Below, piece by piece: positions 1 through 9,749 of a stretch of DNA of 64,000 nucleotides; position 1 is the first letter of the stretch; every line of letters begins with the position of its first letter. The stretch lies in assembly GCA_002779605.1 (NCBI GenBank), contig PEWE01000030.1, positions 1 to 64,000 on the forward strand, written 5' to 3'. The stretch is from Zetaproteobacteria bacterium CG06_land_8_20_14_3_00_59_53. GTDB taxonomy: Bacteria > Pseudomonadota > Zetaproteobacteria > Mariprofundales > Mariprofundaceae. Position numbers and translations under genes: made by a program. The notes below the pieces were generated by a model. That model worked only from the letters and a program-made list of their open reading frames with translations. It made no database searches and was not told where the DNA came from.

Positions 1-66
1 CTGACACCTGCCGCCTATGCAAAGCAATTAGCTGCAAAATCGGCTACAGTGAGGTCCGGACTCTAA
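1..66 (+). mobile_element. C-terminal tail of an IS3-type transposase (OrfB), cut by window edge
   Basis: The first 21 codons are open from the window edge and read LTPAAYAKQLAAKSATVRSG followed by L and a TAA stop. This resembles the C-terminal end of IS3-family integrase-core transposases, where an LTPxxYA/LTPxxFA segment follows the last catalytic motif. The G-rich stretch just downstream (about 82-100) could be the right end of the element, but I cannot define the inverted repeat without the left end. The call rests on one short motif, so the family is inferred and the catalytic domain is not visible. Confidence 0.5.
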
Positions 67-242
67 ACGGGACTGCTACTCAAGATGGGGTGACGTCGGA
101 GCCATGGATGACCAAGTGCAAATGTTGCAGGACGATGGATCACATGCACTTCACTGCTTTTAAAATATGTTCCTGCCTGTGATATGCAAGTAGAGTGAGG
201 AATATCTGATCACCGGCAGGTAGAGCGAATCAATCCACAGTT

Positions 243-2408
243 ATGAAAGATGCAAAGCAACAGCAGAATATCACAGCGCAATACTCTGTCTCAGAGTATA
301 TCGACCTTCTCATTTCAAATTCAGCTCATCTGAACCATAGCTCCGCCTTGCTTGAAAAGGCATGTCAGTATGTGCGGCATGCGCAGAATGTCGATTCTCC
401 CATGCCGAGCAGTCTCGATGTCGCCATGTTGCTCAGTCGGTTAAGTGCTGATGAAACGACGATCATTGTATGCCTGCTCAGTGACAGCCGCCTGCGCTCC
501 CCCGAATTCTACAAGCGCATTCAACATGAGTTTCCTGACGAAGTGCTTCACATGGTTCACGGCCTGCAAAAACTGCATGGGTTCAAAGCAAGTCCATCCG
601 AGGGTCATGAGCAATCCGAGCGCCTGAGAAGAATGTTGTTAGCCATGGTTGATGACGTGCGCGTGGTGCTCATCAAGCTTGCATACAGGGTACAGCGGCT
701 CAGAGAGCTATCCAAAGCAGATGAAGAGACACAGCAAGCCATTGCCTCAGAATCACTTGAGATCTTTTCCCCCATTGCCAACCGCCTGGGTATCGGACAA
801 CTGAAATGGGAACTCGAAGATCTGTCATTCCGCTACCTGCAGCCTGACACCTATAAGCGCATTGCAACCATGCTGGAAGAAAAACGGGGCGGACGCGAGA
901 CCTACATCAAAAAGGTTGTCACTGAAATTGATACCCTGCTGAAAAGTTCCGGGGTCGACGCCAGAGTTTATGGCAGGCCGAAGCATATCTATAGTATCTG
1001 GTCGAAGATGACGCATAAAGACAAACAGTTCTCTGAATTGTTTGATGTCCAGGCCCTGAGAATCACGGTCAGCACCATCGCAGAGTGTTATACCGCACTG
1101 GGACTGATCCATGGGCGTTGGCATCATGTTCCCAAAGAGTTTGATGATTATATCGCCAACACAAAGCCGAATGGCTATCAAAGTCTGCATACAGCCGTTT
1201 ACGGGCCTGAGGGAAAACCGGTCGAGATCCAGATCAGAACCAAAGCCATGCACGAGTTTGCGGAATTCGGTGTGGCAGCGCACTGGCGTTATAAAGAACG
1301 CTCCAAACAGGACGATGTGCTGGAAAAAACGATTCATTCGATCCGCAAGTTGTTGGAAACAACCGGTAGTGATGATGAGGAGTTCCTGGACAGTTTTAAA
1401 ACAGAGCTGTTCTCCGACCGGGTATTCGTGTTGAGTCCTGACGGCAAGATCATTGACTTGCCGCAAGGTGCAACCCCTGTTGATTTTGCCTACGGCATCC
1501 ACACGGAAGTCGGGCACAGATGCCGGGGCGCAAAAGTGAACGGGCAGATCGTACCGCTGACCACGCCACTGCAAAATGGTGTCCAGGTGGAGATCTTAAC
1601 CACCAATCAGGCGGCTCCGAGCAGAGACTGGCTGAATCCGAATCTGGGTTACATCACCAGCAACAAGGCACGTGCGAAAATCAAAGCCTGGTTCCGGCAT
1701 CAGGATTATGAGCAACATGTGATGGATGGTAAGACCGCGATCGATCGCGAACTCAAACGCATGCACATTTCCAATCCTGATATCAAAAAAGCCCTCAACC
1801 ACTTTAGAGTGAACAGTGAAAAAGAGTGGCATGCCAGGGTCGGGCGCGGCGATATCACATCCGCTCATTTAACGCAGGGATTGAACCAGATTTATGCCAA
1901 CGAATCATTAAAGGCACTTCCCTTTAAGCCCAAACCCAAAAAAGCAGGCAGTGCGGACCCATCGATCAATGTTTGCGGCGCAGGCAAGCTGTTAACCTAT
2001 ATGGCCAACTGCTGTAAACCCGTTCCCGGTGATGAGATCATCGGCTTTATCACCCGGGGCCACGGGGTGTCGGTTCATCGCCCGGATTGCACAAACATAC
2101 TCAATCTGGAACATGATAAACAAAAGCGACTCGTTTCTGTCGAGTGGGCAGACCATGAGCAGCAGACATTCGAGATCAGCCTTGCCATACAGGCCATCGA
2201 TCGCACAGGGCTGTTAAAAGATATCACAAGCATCCTTTCCGACCTGAAGGTCAACGTACTGAGTATTCAGACCTTATCCAATAAAGATACGCATATGGCG
2301 GATATGCACATCTCGATGGAGATAAAAGACCTCGAACAACTGCAAAAGGCCACCGACAAAATCATGCAGTTACGGAATGTACTTCAGGTTTATCGGCAGC
2401 ACGCATAA
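243..2408 (+). CDS. relA: RelA, (p)ppGpp synthetase (monofunctional type)
   Basis: Ribosome-associated GTP/ATP pyrophosphotransferase of the stringent response, 721 aa (E. coli RelA is 744). The N-terminal hydrolase-like region has lost the HD metal site: Ser80-Asp81 stands where SpoT has His-Asp. The synthetase domain (about 235-355) carries the acidic EFDD motif at 299-302, typical of RelA rather than of bifunctional Rel/SpoT, then NGYQSLHTAV and VEIQIRT. A TGS domain follows (about 392-455), then a Cys-rich linker (CC near 585) and a C-terminal ACT domain (about 640-715). There is no clear Shine-Dalgarno before the ATG. The gene looks more A/T-rich than the downstream genes and directly follows an IS remnant, so its position may be recent. 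Confidence 0.95.
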   Translation: MKDAKQQQNITAQYSVSEYIDLLISNSAHLNHSSALLEKACQYVRHAQNVDSPMPSSLDVAMLLSRLSADETTIIVCLLSDSRLRSPEFYKRIQHEFPDEVLHMVHGLQKLHGFKASPSEGHEQSERLRRMLLAMVDDVRVVLIKLAYRVQRLRELSKADEETQQAIASESLEIFSPIANRLGIGQLKWELEDLSFRYLQPDTYKRIATMLEEKRGGRETYIKKVVTEIDTLLKSSGVDARVYGRPKHIYSIWSKMTHKDKQFSELFDVQALRITVSTIAECYTALGLIHGRWHHVPKEFDDYIANTKPNGYQSLHTAVYGPEGKPVEIQIRTKAMHEFAEFGVAAHWRYKERSKQDDVLEKTIHSIRKLLETTGSDDEEFLDSFKTELFSDRVFVLSPDGKIIDLPQGATPVDFAYGIHTEVGHRCRGAKVNGQIVPLTTPLQNGVQVEILTTNQAAPSRDWLNPNLGYITSNKARAKIKAWFRHQDYEQHVMDGKTAIDRELKRMHISNPDIKKALNHFRVNSEKEWHARVGRGDITSAHLTQGLNQIYANESLKALPFKPKPKKAGSADPSINVCGAGKLLTYMANCCKPVPGDEIIGFITRGHGVSVHRPDCTNILNLEHDKQKRLVSVEWADHEQQTFEISLAIQAIDRTGLLKDITSILSDLKVNVLSIQTLSNKDTHMADMHISMEIKDLEQLQKATDKIMQLRNVLQVYRQHA

Positions 2409-2497
2409 GCCTTCGGCCTGGAATAGAATTCACTGACCGTCGGGGCTCGGGCGGTAGCGGCCATTCGTCCGCGAGGCTCTCCGGCGAAGACCGGGGT

Positions 2498-3694
2498 TCA
2501 GTCAGCCAGATTGGTGCGATTGCGGCCATGCTGTTTGGCGGCATACAGCGCCTGATCGGCGCGTTTCAGGCAGGATTCGATGCTCTCGCCGGCCTGGCGC
2601 GTGGCGACTCCGGCGCTGGCGGTGACGGGAAGTTCGCCAGCGGCGGTGGCGATCGGCTTCGCGGACACGGCCAGCCTGATCTGCTCGGCGATCTTGCCGG
2701 CAGCGGCACCGCCTACACCTTTGAGCACCGTGACGAATTCCTCGCCGCCGATACGCGCCACGATATCGTCCCCGCGGATGGTGTTCGCCAGCCGCAGGCC
2801 GGTCTCCGTGAGCACCTCATCCCCCACATCATGCCCGTGGGTGTCGTTGATCTTCTTGAAGTGATCCAGATCCAGCATCAGCAGCGTGGCGGATTCATCG
2901 CCCAGCTTCGCAAAACAGGCCTCCAGTTCGCGGCGGTTGGATAATCCGGTCAGCGGGTCGCTTCTGGCCTCTCTCTCGGATTCACTCAGGCGGCTTCTCA
3001 GGCTGTCCACTTCCTGCACATGGCTCTTCATCTGCTCGGTCACGCTCTGCACCGCACTGTCCAGTTTACTCCCGGCGGACGTGAGGAATTCGCATGCCTT
3101 GCTCAACTGCTCGTAGGCCGTCTTCGGGTCTTCGGCCAATGGCTGGGAAAGGATGCTGCGGGCCTGATTCAACTCCGAATCCTCATCCCCGAGATGACTG
3201 GTCATCTCCTCCAGATGGCCGAGCGAATCTGCCAGGAACTGGCCCAGCACGGAAACCTCGACGCGCAGTTTCTCATCCATGATCAGGTGATGCCGCAGGA
3301 AATGCTGTAACTGCCTGAGGCCGTCTGTGAGATTATCCGCCTCGCTGTCGTGACCCAGAAGTTCGCACAGCCGCACAATCCCGGCGACCGATTCGCCAGC
3401 CGTTAAACCCTGTTCGAGCACCTTCCGCCGCTCCGCCACATGCCGCGCGAAGGCATTGTCGTCGCGCTGCCGCTTGTCGGGTCTGGCCAGCTCGACGGCA
3501 TGCTCATCGTCGAGAAAGCCGCACAGCCAGTCGCGGATGCTCCCGGCCAGCGGGTCGGGCCCGGCCGGCTTATCGCCGCCGCCCTTTTCCGCCTCCATGA
3601 TCAACAGCCGCAGCTTGCGTTGCGCCTCATCAAGATCACCGTTCTTCAGCAGTGCGCGCAGCTCGAACAATCCATCTACGAGGGGTGAACTCAT
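2498..3694 (-). CDS. Diguanylate cyclase with helical N-terminal sensor region
   Basis: Predicted cytoplasmic enzyme making cyclic di-GMP from two GTP, 398 aa. The C-terminal third (from about 225) is a GGDEF domain beginning DPLTGLSNRRELE, with LDLDHFKKINDTHGHDVGDEVL and the active-site loop GGEEF. An inhibitory RxxD I-site (RGDD) lies five residues before it, so product inhibition is likely. The N-terminal 220 residues are predicted helical without membrane segments and match no domain I can name. The start at 3694 is chosen because GGAG precedes it at good spacing; the open frame runs on to 3808 without a better site. It is convergent with relA and divergent from the hybrid kinase at 3894. 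Confidence 0.9.
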   Translation of the reverse strand: MSSPLVDGLFELRALLKNGDLDEAQRKLRLLIMEAEKGGGDKPAGPDPLAGSIRDWLCGFLDDEHAVELARPDKRQRDDNAFARHVAERRKVLEQGLTAGESVAGIVRLCELLGHDSEADNLTDGLRQLQHFLRHHLIMDEKLRVEVSVLGQFLADSLGHLEEMTSHLGDEDSELNQARSILSQPLAEDPKTAYEQLSKACEFLTSAGSKLDSAVQSVTEQMKSHVQEVDSLRSRLSESEREARSDPLTGLSNRRELEACFAKLGDESATLLMLDLDHFKKINDTHGHDVGDEVLTETGLRLANTIRGDDIVARIGGEEFVTVLKGVGGAAAGKIAEQIRLAVSAKPIATAAGELPVTASAGVATRQAGESIESCLKRADQALYAAKQHGRNRTNLAD

Positions 3695-3824
3695 CACTTG
3701 ATCTCCGCTCCTTCGCTCATGCAGTGCATTCAATGCATATCGGCACCGGCGGCACAAACTTGACCGCGCTAAACCATACCGCTCCAGCCGCGATATACCG
3801 TAGAACACAAGCGGAAAAACCCGT

Positions 3825-3853
3825 TTGAAGCATCGCGTTAAAAGGCGTATTGT
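3825..3853 (+). promoter_or_regulatory. Candidate sigma-70 promoter of the CHASE hybrid kinase
   Basis: TTGAAG at 3825-3830 and TATTGT at 3848-3853 are separated by 17 nt, in the intergenic region between the divergent diguanylate cyclase and the kinase whose start is 41 nt downstream. Both hexamers match the consensus at four of six positions. A short inverted repeat (TGCAT/ATGCA, about 3724-3736) lies nearer the cyclase. Confidence 0.4.
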
Positions 3854-3893
3854 GAAGACATGACAACGGCTATCAACGAATAAAGGAATTTAT

Positions 3894-6800
3894 TTGCCAA
3901 GCGACCCGTCGTTAAAAAATTCCGGTAATCAACTCGTTCTGGTTGCCACCCTGCTGCTGACCCTGCTGCTGGTCTCCGGGGTAATCATCTATCTGTGGAA
4001 TCTGCTGCATGAAATCGAGCAGCGGCAGCTGAACGAAGACTTCCAGATCGAGGTCACGGAACTCACCACCGCCATTGCCAGCCACATGGATGCCTATGAG
4101 CAGGTACTCAAAGGCGGCCGCAGCTTTTTCATGGCCTCGGAGCATGTATCGCGGGATGCATGGCATACCTACGTCGAGAACCTGCAACTGAACCTGAAAT
4201 ACCCCGGCATCCAGGGTGTCGGCTACGCCGCTCTGGTTCCAGCTGCGGAGCTGGCCGCACACGAGCAGCAGATCCGCAGCAAGGGCTTCCCCGATTACCG
4301 CATCTGGCCGGAAGGCAAACGCGACACATACACCGGCATCATCTTTCTGGAACCCTTCGACTGGCGCAATCAGCGCGCCTTCGGCTACGACATGTTCGCC
4401 GAGGCCACCCGCCACGAGGCCATGGCACGCGCCCGCGATACCGGCATTCCGGCCTTGAGCGGCAAGGTGCTGCTGGTGCAGGAAACCGACGAAGCACCGC
4501 AGGCCGGCACGCTGCTGTATGTTCCGTTCTACCGGAAAGGCGTGCCGCTCGACAGCGTCGTGCAGCGGCAACAGGCCCTGCTCGGCTGGGTGTACAGCCC
4601 CTACCGCATGAGCGACCTGTTGCAGGGCATGCTGAGGAATCGCGATCAGGGCTTACGACTGCGCATCTACGATCAGCAGAGGGCCGGTTCGCCCGGATCC
4701 GAGGATCCGGATGCCCTGCTCTACGACAGCCTGCCTACCGGCAGCGCAGACTCGCAGGAAGGACCTTATCTGGCCCATACCGACAAAATGCTTGTCATCG
4801 CCGGGCGTTCCTGGTTGCTGGATTTTGTAGCACTGCCCGGCTTTGCGAAACCTGCCGAAACCGCTTCGCTGAATCGTGAAATGGGCGGCATCGGCCTGAT
4901 CGGCCTGCTGCTGATCGTATTGATCTGGAGCCTGGTCAACACCCAGCGCCGGGCGGTAGAACTGGCCAATCATCTGACATCTTCGTTGCGCGAGAAGGAA
5001 GAAAAGTTCGAATCCCTGATCAGTAATATGAACGAGGGTCTGGCACTGCATGAAATGGTCTACGATGCGGAGGGCCGCGCGATCGATTACCGCATCCTTG
5101 ATATCAATGCCGCCTACGAGCACCACACAGGTCTTGTTGCCTCGCAAGTCGAAGGACAATTGGGCAGCAAGGTGTACGGCGTCACGCCCGCGCCCTATCT
5201 GGAAGAGTTCGGAGCTGTGGCCGAAAGCGGCGATCCTTACCATTTCGATACCTACTTCCCGCCGCTTGATCGCCACTTCGACATCTCGGTTTTCTCACCC
5301 GGACCGCATCAATTCGCCACTGTGTTCACCGACATCACCGAACGCAAACAGGCTGAAAAGGCCCTTCAGGAGAGCGAATCCACCTTCAGAGCTATGGCGG
5401 AAACCATACCTTTGGCCATTTATGTTTCCACGGGTCAGGAGCAAACCGCCGATTACCTGAACCCCACCTTCATCCGTTTGTTCGGCTATACCCTTGAGGA
5501 AATCCCATCGGTTTCTGAATGGTGGCCGAAGGCTTATCCCGACGAGGTCTATCGCAAGCAGCTTGAGACGGAATGGCAGGCCAGAGTCGAACTCGCGATT
5601 CAGACACAGAGCGAGATCGAACCCATGGAAACCGTGGTCACCTGCAAGGACGGCTCGAAGAAGAATATCCTATGGGGCTTCGTCACCCTCGGGGAAAAGA
5701 ACTACGCCTTCGGGCTCGATCTGACCGAACGCAAGCAGTCGGAAGAGGCATCCCGCAAGCTGGCGCAGGTGGTCGAGCAGGCCGGCGAATCCATCCTCAT
5801 CACCGACCGGGATGGCATCATCGAATATGTGAACCCCTCCTTCACCACCATCACCGGCTACAGCGCCGAAGAGGTGATCGGGAAAAACCCGAAGATACTC
5901 AACAGCGGTCAGCAATCCGCAGAGTTCTATGAAACGATGTGGTCCACCATATCAAGCGGCAGGGTCTGGCACGTGAAAATCATCGACCGCAGAAAAGATG
6001 GCTCCTTCTATCCAGCCATGATGACCATTTCACCGATCCGCAACGAATCGGGCGAGATCACCCATTTCGTCGGCCTGCAACAGGACTTGAGCGAGAATGA
6101 AGAGCTTGAGACCAAATTCTATCAGGCGCAGAAGATGGAAGCGCTCGGGACACTGGTCGGCGGTATCGCGCATGAATTCAACAATGCCCTGGCCGGCATG
6201 ACCGGCAACCTGTATCTGGCACGCTCGAAGGTCGCCGACATGCCTGAGGTCACGGCCAAACTGGATACCATCGAGAAGCTCGCCTTCAGATCTGCGGAAC
6301 TGATCAGGAACCTGCTTTCCTTCGCGCGCAAAGGCATCGTCCAGAAAACCTCCTTCGACCTGTCTGACCACACAAAAGAGTCCCTCAAAATGCACAAGAT
6401 CTCGCTGCCGGAGGACATCACCCTCGACGTGGAAATCGAAGAAACCACACTGCCGGTCAACTGGGATGCCAACCTTCTGCAACAGGTGGTGATGAACCTG
6501 CTCAACAATGCACGCGATGCCTGCCGCGATACACCGAATCCGACGATCACGGTGCGCCTGCATGGTTTTTCGCCGGATGCGGCATTCCTTGCCAGGCATC
6601 CCGAACTCGAAGCCGGCGAGTTCGCCTGCCTCGCCATCAATGATAACGGCATCGGCATCTCTGCTGAAAGGTTACCGCATGTTTTCGAACCCTTTTATAC
6701 CACCAAGGAGATCGGACAGGGAACAGGGCTCGGTCTGTCCATGGTGCTTGGTGCCGTACAAACTCATCAGGGCTGCATCGAGGTGGACAGCATCGAAGGC

Positions 6801-7253
6801 ATAGGCAGTGCCTTCCGGCTCTACCTGCCTCTTCAGAAACATGAGACAGCAGTATCCCAACAGCTTCAGGAAAGCCCGGAACATGGGAACGGGGAACTTA
6901 TCCTGCTCGCCGATGATGATGCACATATGCTGGATGTGGGCAGGCAAGTGCTTGAATCGCTGGGTTACAGGGTCATCTCGGCGCTGGACGGTCTGGAGGC
7001 GGTCGAGATGTTCAAGGCACACAGGGATGACATCTCCCTGGTGCTCTCCGATATCATGATGCCCCGCATGGGCGGTATGAAGGCGGTCGAGCGGATCAGG
7101 GAGATCCGTCCGGACATCAAAGTCATTTTCACCACCGGCTACAACAGGGAAGAGGAACGACTGGCCGATATGCAATCAGACGAAGCTGTACTGCATAAAC
7201 CTTACGGCATCGAAGAACTCAGCAGAACAATAAAAAACATCTTAAGCGCATAG
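3894..7253 (+). CDS. CHASE-PAS-PAS-PAS hybrid histidine kinase with C-terminal receiver
   Basis: Membrane sensor kinase of 1119 aa. A transmembrane helix at about 14-38 leads into a periplasmic CHASE ligand-binding domain (about 75-260, GIQGVGYAALVP...PFYRKG), then a second membrane helix near 330. Three PAS-like modules follow (about 365-480, 495-610 and 625-740, the last with ITDRDGIIEYVNPSF), then a HisKA box GGIAHEFNN with phospho-acceptor His760, an HATPase domain with GxGLGLS, and a receiver with Asp1053 in LSDIMMP. No output domain is present, so signalling probably passes through a separate phosphotransfer protein. The start is TTG, supported by AAAGGA six bases upstream; the next in-frame ATG would remove the first membrane helix. 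The signal is unknown. Confidence 0.92.
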   Translation: MPSDPSLKNSGNQLVLVATLLLTLLLVSGVIIYLWNLLHEIEQRQLNEDFQIEVTELTTAIASHMDAYEQVLKGGRSFFMASEHVSRDAWHTYVENLQLNLKYPGIQGVGYAALVPAAELAAHEQQIRSKGFPDYRIWPEGKRDTYTGIIFLEPFDWRNQRAFGYDMFAEATRHEAMARARDTGIPALSGKVLLVQETDEAPQAGTLLYVPFYRKGVPLDSVVQRQQALLGWVYSPYRMSDLLQGMLRNRDQGLRLRIYDQQRAGSPGSEDPDALLYDSLPTGSADSQEGPYLAHTDKMLVIAGRSWLLDFVALPGFAKPAETASLNREMGGIGLIGLLLIVLIWSLVNTQRRAVELANHLTSSLREKEEKFESLISNMNEGLALHEMVYDAEGRAIDYRILDINAAYEHHTGLVASQVEGQLGSKVYGVTPAPYLEEFGAVAESGDPYHFDTYFPPLDRHFDISVFSPGPHQFATVFTDITERKQAEKALQESESTFRAMAETIPLAIYVSTGQEQTADYLNPTFIRLFGYTLEEIPSVSEWWPKAYPDEVYRKQLETEWQARVELAIQTQSEIEPMETVVTCKDGSKKNILWGFVTLGEKNYAFGLDLTERKQSEEASRKLAQVVEQAGESILITDRDGIIEYVNPSFTTITGYSAEEVIGKNPKILNSGQQSAEFYETMWSTISSGRVWHVKIIDRRKDGSFYPAMMTISPIRNESGEITHFVGLQQDLSENEELETKFYQAQKMEALGTLVGGIAHEFNNALAGMTGNLYLARSKVADMPEVTAKLDTIEKLAFRSAELIRNLLSFARKGIVQKTSFDLSDHTKESLKMHKISLPEDITLDVEIEETTLPVNWDANLLQQVVMNLLNNARDACRDTPNPTITVRLHGFSPDAAFLARHPELEAGEFACLAINDNGIGISAERLPHVFEPFYTTKEIGQGTGLGLSMVLGAVQTHQGCIEVDSIEGIGSAFRLYLPLQKHETAVSQQLQESPEHGNGELILLADDDAHMLDVGRQVLESLGYRVISALDGLEAVEMFKAHRDDISLVLSDIMMPRMGGMKAVERIREIRPDIKVIFTTGYNREEERLADMQSDEAVLHKPYGIEELSRTIKNILSA

Positions 7254-7396
7254 CCTGAGCATCTGAACCGCCGCATGCAAAAGCGGCAGATATTGCCGCA
7301 GCAGGGGAGGAAAAACTTACCCCGGAGGGCGGCAACTTCTTCCCATTATGCCACCTTCATCAAGCTTAAGTCATTGATTTATATGACATAGTACAT

Positions 7397-7411
7397 TGGC
7401 CCGATTCGTGC
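7397..7411 (+). promoter_or_regulatory. Sigma-54 promoter of fliK-flgD-flgE
   Basis: TGG at 7397-7399, then exactly ten bases between GG and GC (7410-7411), matches the -24/-12 RpoN pattern. Counting from the -12 cytosine puts transcription start at about 7423, next to the fliK ATG at 7424. A TCAT/ATGA inverted repeat about 20 nt upstream could be an activator site, but this is weak. Two other flagellar operons in the window carry the same promoter type, which raises confidence. Confidence 0.65.
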
Positions 7412-7423
7412 AACAGGGTCGGC

Positions 7424-9028
7424 ATGTTAGAACAAATCCAATCCTCCACTGAGAGCGTCATGCTCACCGCCGCCAAGGGTAAGACCGGCAAACAGGATGT
7501 GTTTGCAAATCTGTTCAAGGCACTGGCCGGCAAAGGCATCGCAGGCGCAGCTCAGGTGAAAGCCGGCAAGTTCGGTGCGGCCTCCATCACTCATCCGCAG
7601 CTCATCAACCTGAAGGCCAAAGCCGCCGCCAATGCTCTCAAGGGACACAAGGGCGAGGGACTGGAAGATGAAGCCGCAGCACTGAAGGCTGCCTCCGGCA
7701 AGAAGACCGCCAAGGCCGATACTCAGACAACAACCCCGCAGGTTGTAGCTGTTGACGTTGCCACCCGCCCGCTGGCTGCACATGCCGACAAGCCTGCCGC
7801 CACGGGAGATGAAGACGGAGAACATCAGGAAGCATCGCGTCAGGGTAAGCTGTCGAGCGGCAATAACGGCCGGAAGAGCGCAGAAGAACCCCTGCAAATC
7901 GAGACCAGGAACATCAAAGGTCGGTCGCAAACGGCACAGACCAGGACTCCGGCGGAACACCTGAACGATTCGAATCCCCAGATCGGCATTGCCCGGACTC
8001 AGGCTGCAGCACCCAACAGCGTGCAGTCATCAGACCGGGCTGCCGACAAGACCCCGGATAGAATCAATCCTCTGGCCGCAGGGGAAAAAGCTGCAACGGT
8101 GAAGCAGGCGAATGACGGCAGCGAGCCTGTCCGCCCGGAATCCGGGGACACACAGTCTGCCGCACGCGCAACCACCCGCCGCGGCCCAGCTCAGCCGGTT
8201 GCTCAGGATCATCATACCAAAGCTGCAACGCAAACCACCGTCATTGACAATGAGACCCCGCAACTCGATGCCGATGCCATCCAGCGCATCCGCGACGAGC
8301 TTGCCGCTATAACCGACAAGTCAGCTCAGGACAACCATGCCAAACTCAACGGCAAGGATGCGAAGACCGCAGGACAGTTCACAGTGCAGACCCATCATGC
8401 ACAGACACAGCAAGGCAACAGCGCAGCAGCGACTCAAGGGGTCACAGCACAAGCCGCACAGACAGCCGCAGCGGTAGCTGCCGAAGCCGGCCAGCACAGC
8501 GGCGGGCAGGACGCCAGACACGATGCCCCCGACAACCGCCTGATGGCCGCCGCATCCAGCGACAGCAAGCCGCAGCAGGCCTTCGATCTGCAGCAGCAGA
8601 GTGCTGTACGCATGGCCCATCCGATGCGCCCGATGGAGGCCATGCAGAACATCGCCCTGTCGGCAGCCAACGGCACCACGAAACTCGAACTGCAACTGGA
8701 GCCGGCGCATCTGGGCAAGGTGCATATCTCGCTGCAAACCGATGCAGCCAAACATCTGCAGATGCATCTGACCGTGGAAAGCGCTGCTACCCGTCAGGTC
8801 ATCGAGCAGCACATGCCGCAGTTGCGTGCCGCACTCGAACAGCAGGGCCTGAACCTCGACAACTTCTCGCTGCACACCGGCTCTGAGGGACGGCATCAGC
8901 AACAGGGTTTTGAATATGCCGCACGCACCGACAGCGCCAACAACAATGACTGGGCCGGCAACACGGTCGAAGGCAATGCCCCCGATGCACCGGCCTTCGC
9001 CGGTTCACGGCTGAGCATCCACATCTAG
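7424..9028 (+). CDS. fliK: Flagellar hook-length control protein FliK
   Basis: Secreted molecular ruler that ends hook growth and switches export specificity through FlhB, 534 aa. The long N-terminal part (about 1-400) is Ala/Gln/Thr-rich and low complexity, as usual for FliK. The conserved C-terminal domain (about 415-490) has LELQLEPAHLGKVHISL, VESAATRQVIEQ and LRAALEQQGL. It is followed by flgD and flgE. The first ATG (7424) lies at the predicted transcription start of the sigma-54 promoter and has no good ribosome site; ATG 7460 (Met13) is preceded by GAGAG and may be the true start. Confidence 0.9.
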   Translation: MLEQIQSSTESVMLTAAKGKTGKQDVFANLFKALAGKGIAGAAQVKAGKFGAASITHPQLINLKAKAAANALKGHKGEGLEDEAAALKAASGKKTAKADTQTTTPQVVAVDVATRPLAAHADKPAATGDEDGEHQEASRQGKLSSGNNGRKSAEEPLQIETRNIKGRSQTAQTRTPAEHLNDSNPQIGIARTQAAAPNSVQSSDRAADKTPDRINPLAAGEKAATVKQANDGSEPVRPESGDTQSAARATTRRGPAQPVAQDHHTKAATQTTVIDNETPQLDADAIQRIRDELAAITDKSAQDNHAKLNGKDAKTAGQFTVQTHHAQTQQGNSAAATQGVTAQAAQTAAAVAAEAGQHSGGQDARHDAPDNRLMAAASSDSKPQQAFDLQQQSAVRMAHPMRPMEAMQNIALSAANGTTKLELQLEPAHLGKVHISLQTDAAKHLQMHLTVESAATRQVIEQHMPQLRAALEQQGLNLDNFSLHTGSEGRHQQQGFEYAARTDSANNNDWAGNTVEGNAPDAPAFAGSRLSIHI

Positions 9029-9043
9029 GCAAGGGAGACAGCG

Positions 9044-9718
9044 ATGGCCATTTCAGGTGTAAATCAGACTACGACAACTGCAACCACCGCTGCCAATCAG
9101 CAGGCTCGCACCGATCTCGGTCAGAAGGACATCTTCCTCAAGCTGCTGGTCGCACAGATGAAGTTCCAGGATCCGCTGAAGCCGCAGGACCCGACCCAGA
9201 TGGCCAGCCAGCTCGCCCAGTTCAATATGGTGGAACAACAGACCAGTACCAACACCCTGCTCAAGGAACTGGTTGCCAGGGGCGGCAGCACGGGCAGCAG
9301 CAATAATGATGTGAGCGCCACATGGCTCGGTCACACAGTCACCGTGAATCAGAGCAAGGTGCATTTCGACGGCGTCGCACCGCAGAGCTTCAACGTCAAC
9401 CTGCCGGCCGATGCAGGCATCGGCTTCCTGACGATCTCGGATGCCACCGGCAACCCGGTACGCACCGCACAGATCGGCGGCATGACGGCAGGCGTCAATC
9501 CGTTCAACTGGGATGGCTCGATGGACAACGGTGCCACAGCCCCGGCCGGCGATTACAGCATCACTGTGAGCGCCTCGGATATGTCCGGTACTCCGATGAC
9601 CCCGACAGTTTCGCGCAGCGGCATTGTGGAAGCCGTGCGCTTTACGACCACAGGCAACGAACTGGTGGTCGGCGGCATTGCCGCAGCCACAGCAGATATC
9701 ACGGAAATCCGCCCGTAA
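9044..9718 (+). CDS. flgD: Flagellar hook cap / assembly protein FlgD
   Basis: Hook-capping scaffold required for polymerisation of FlgE, 224 aa. The N-terminal signature KDIFLKLLVAQMKFQDPLKP, followed by DPTQMASQLAQFNMVEQ, is diagnostic of FlgD. The C-terminal half has the FlgD Ig-like/tudor region with NPFNWDGSMDNGATAPAGDY. It begins 15 nt after fliK with an AAGGGAGA ribosome site and precedes flgE, the standard gene order. Confidence 0.96.
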   Translation: MAISGVNQTTTTATTAANQQARTDLGQKDIFLKLLVAQMKFQDPLKPQDPTQMASQLAQFNMVEQQTSTNTLLKELVARGGSTGSSNNDVSATWLGHTVTVNQSKVHFDGVAPQSFNVNLPADAGIGFLTISDATGNPVRTAQIGGMTAGVNPFNWDGSMDNGATAPAGDYSITVSASDMSGTPMTPTVSRSGIVEAVRFTTTGNELVVGGIAAATADITEIRP

Positions 9719-9749
9719 GCGGACGAATGAATAGCAACAGGAGGCTATC

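Noticed and set aside
103-162. Short frame from ATG 103 between the IS tail and relA
   Set aside because: Nineteen codons with no ribosome site and no coding signature.
7283-7299. GCGGCA/TGCCGC hairpin after the CHASE kinase as a terminator
   Set aside because: The stem is only six base pairs and no T-run follows.
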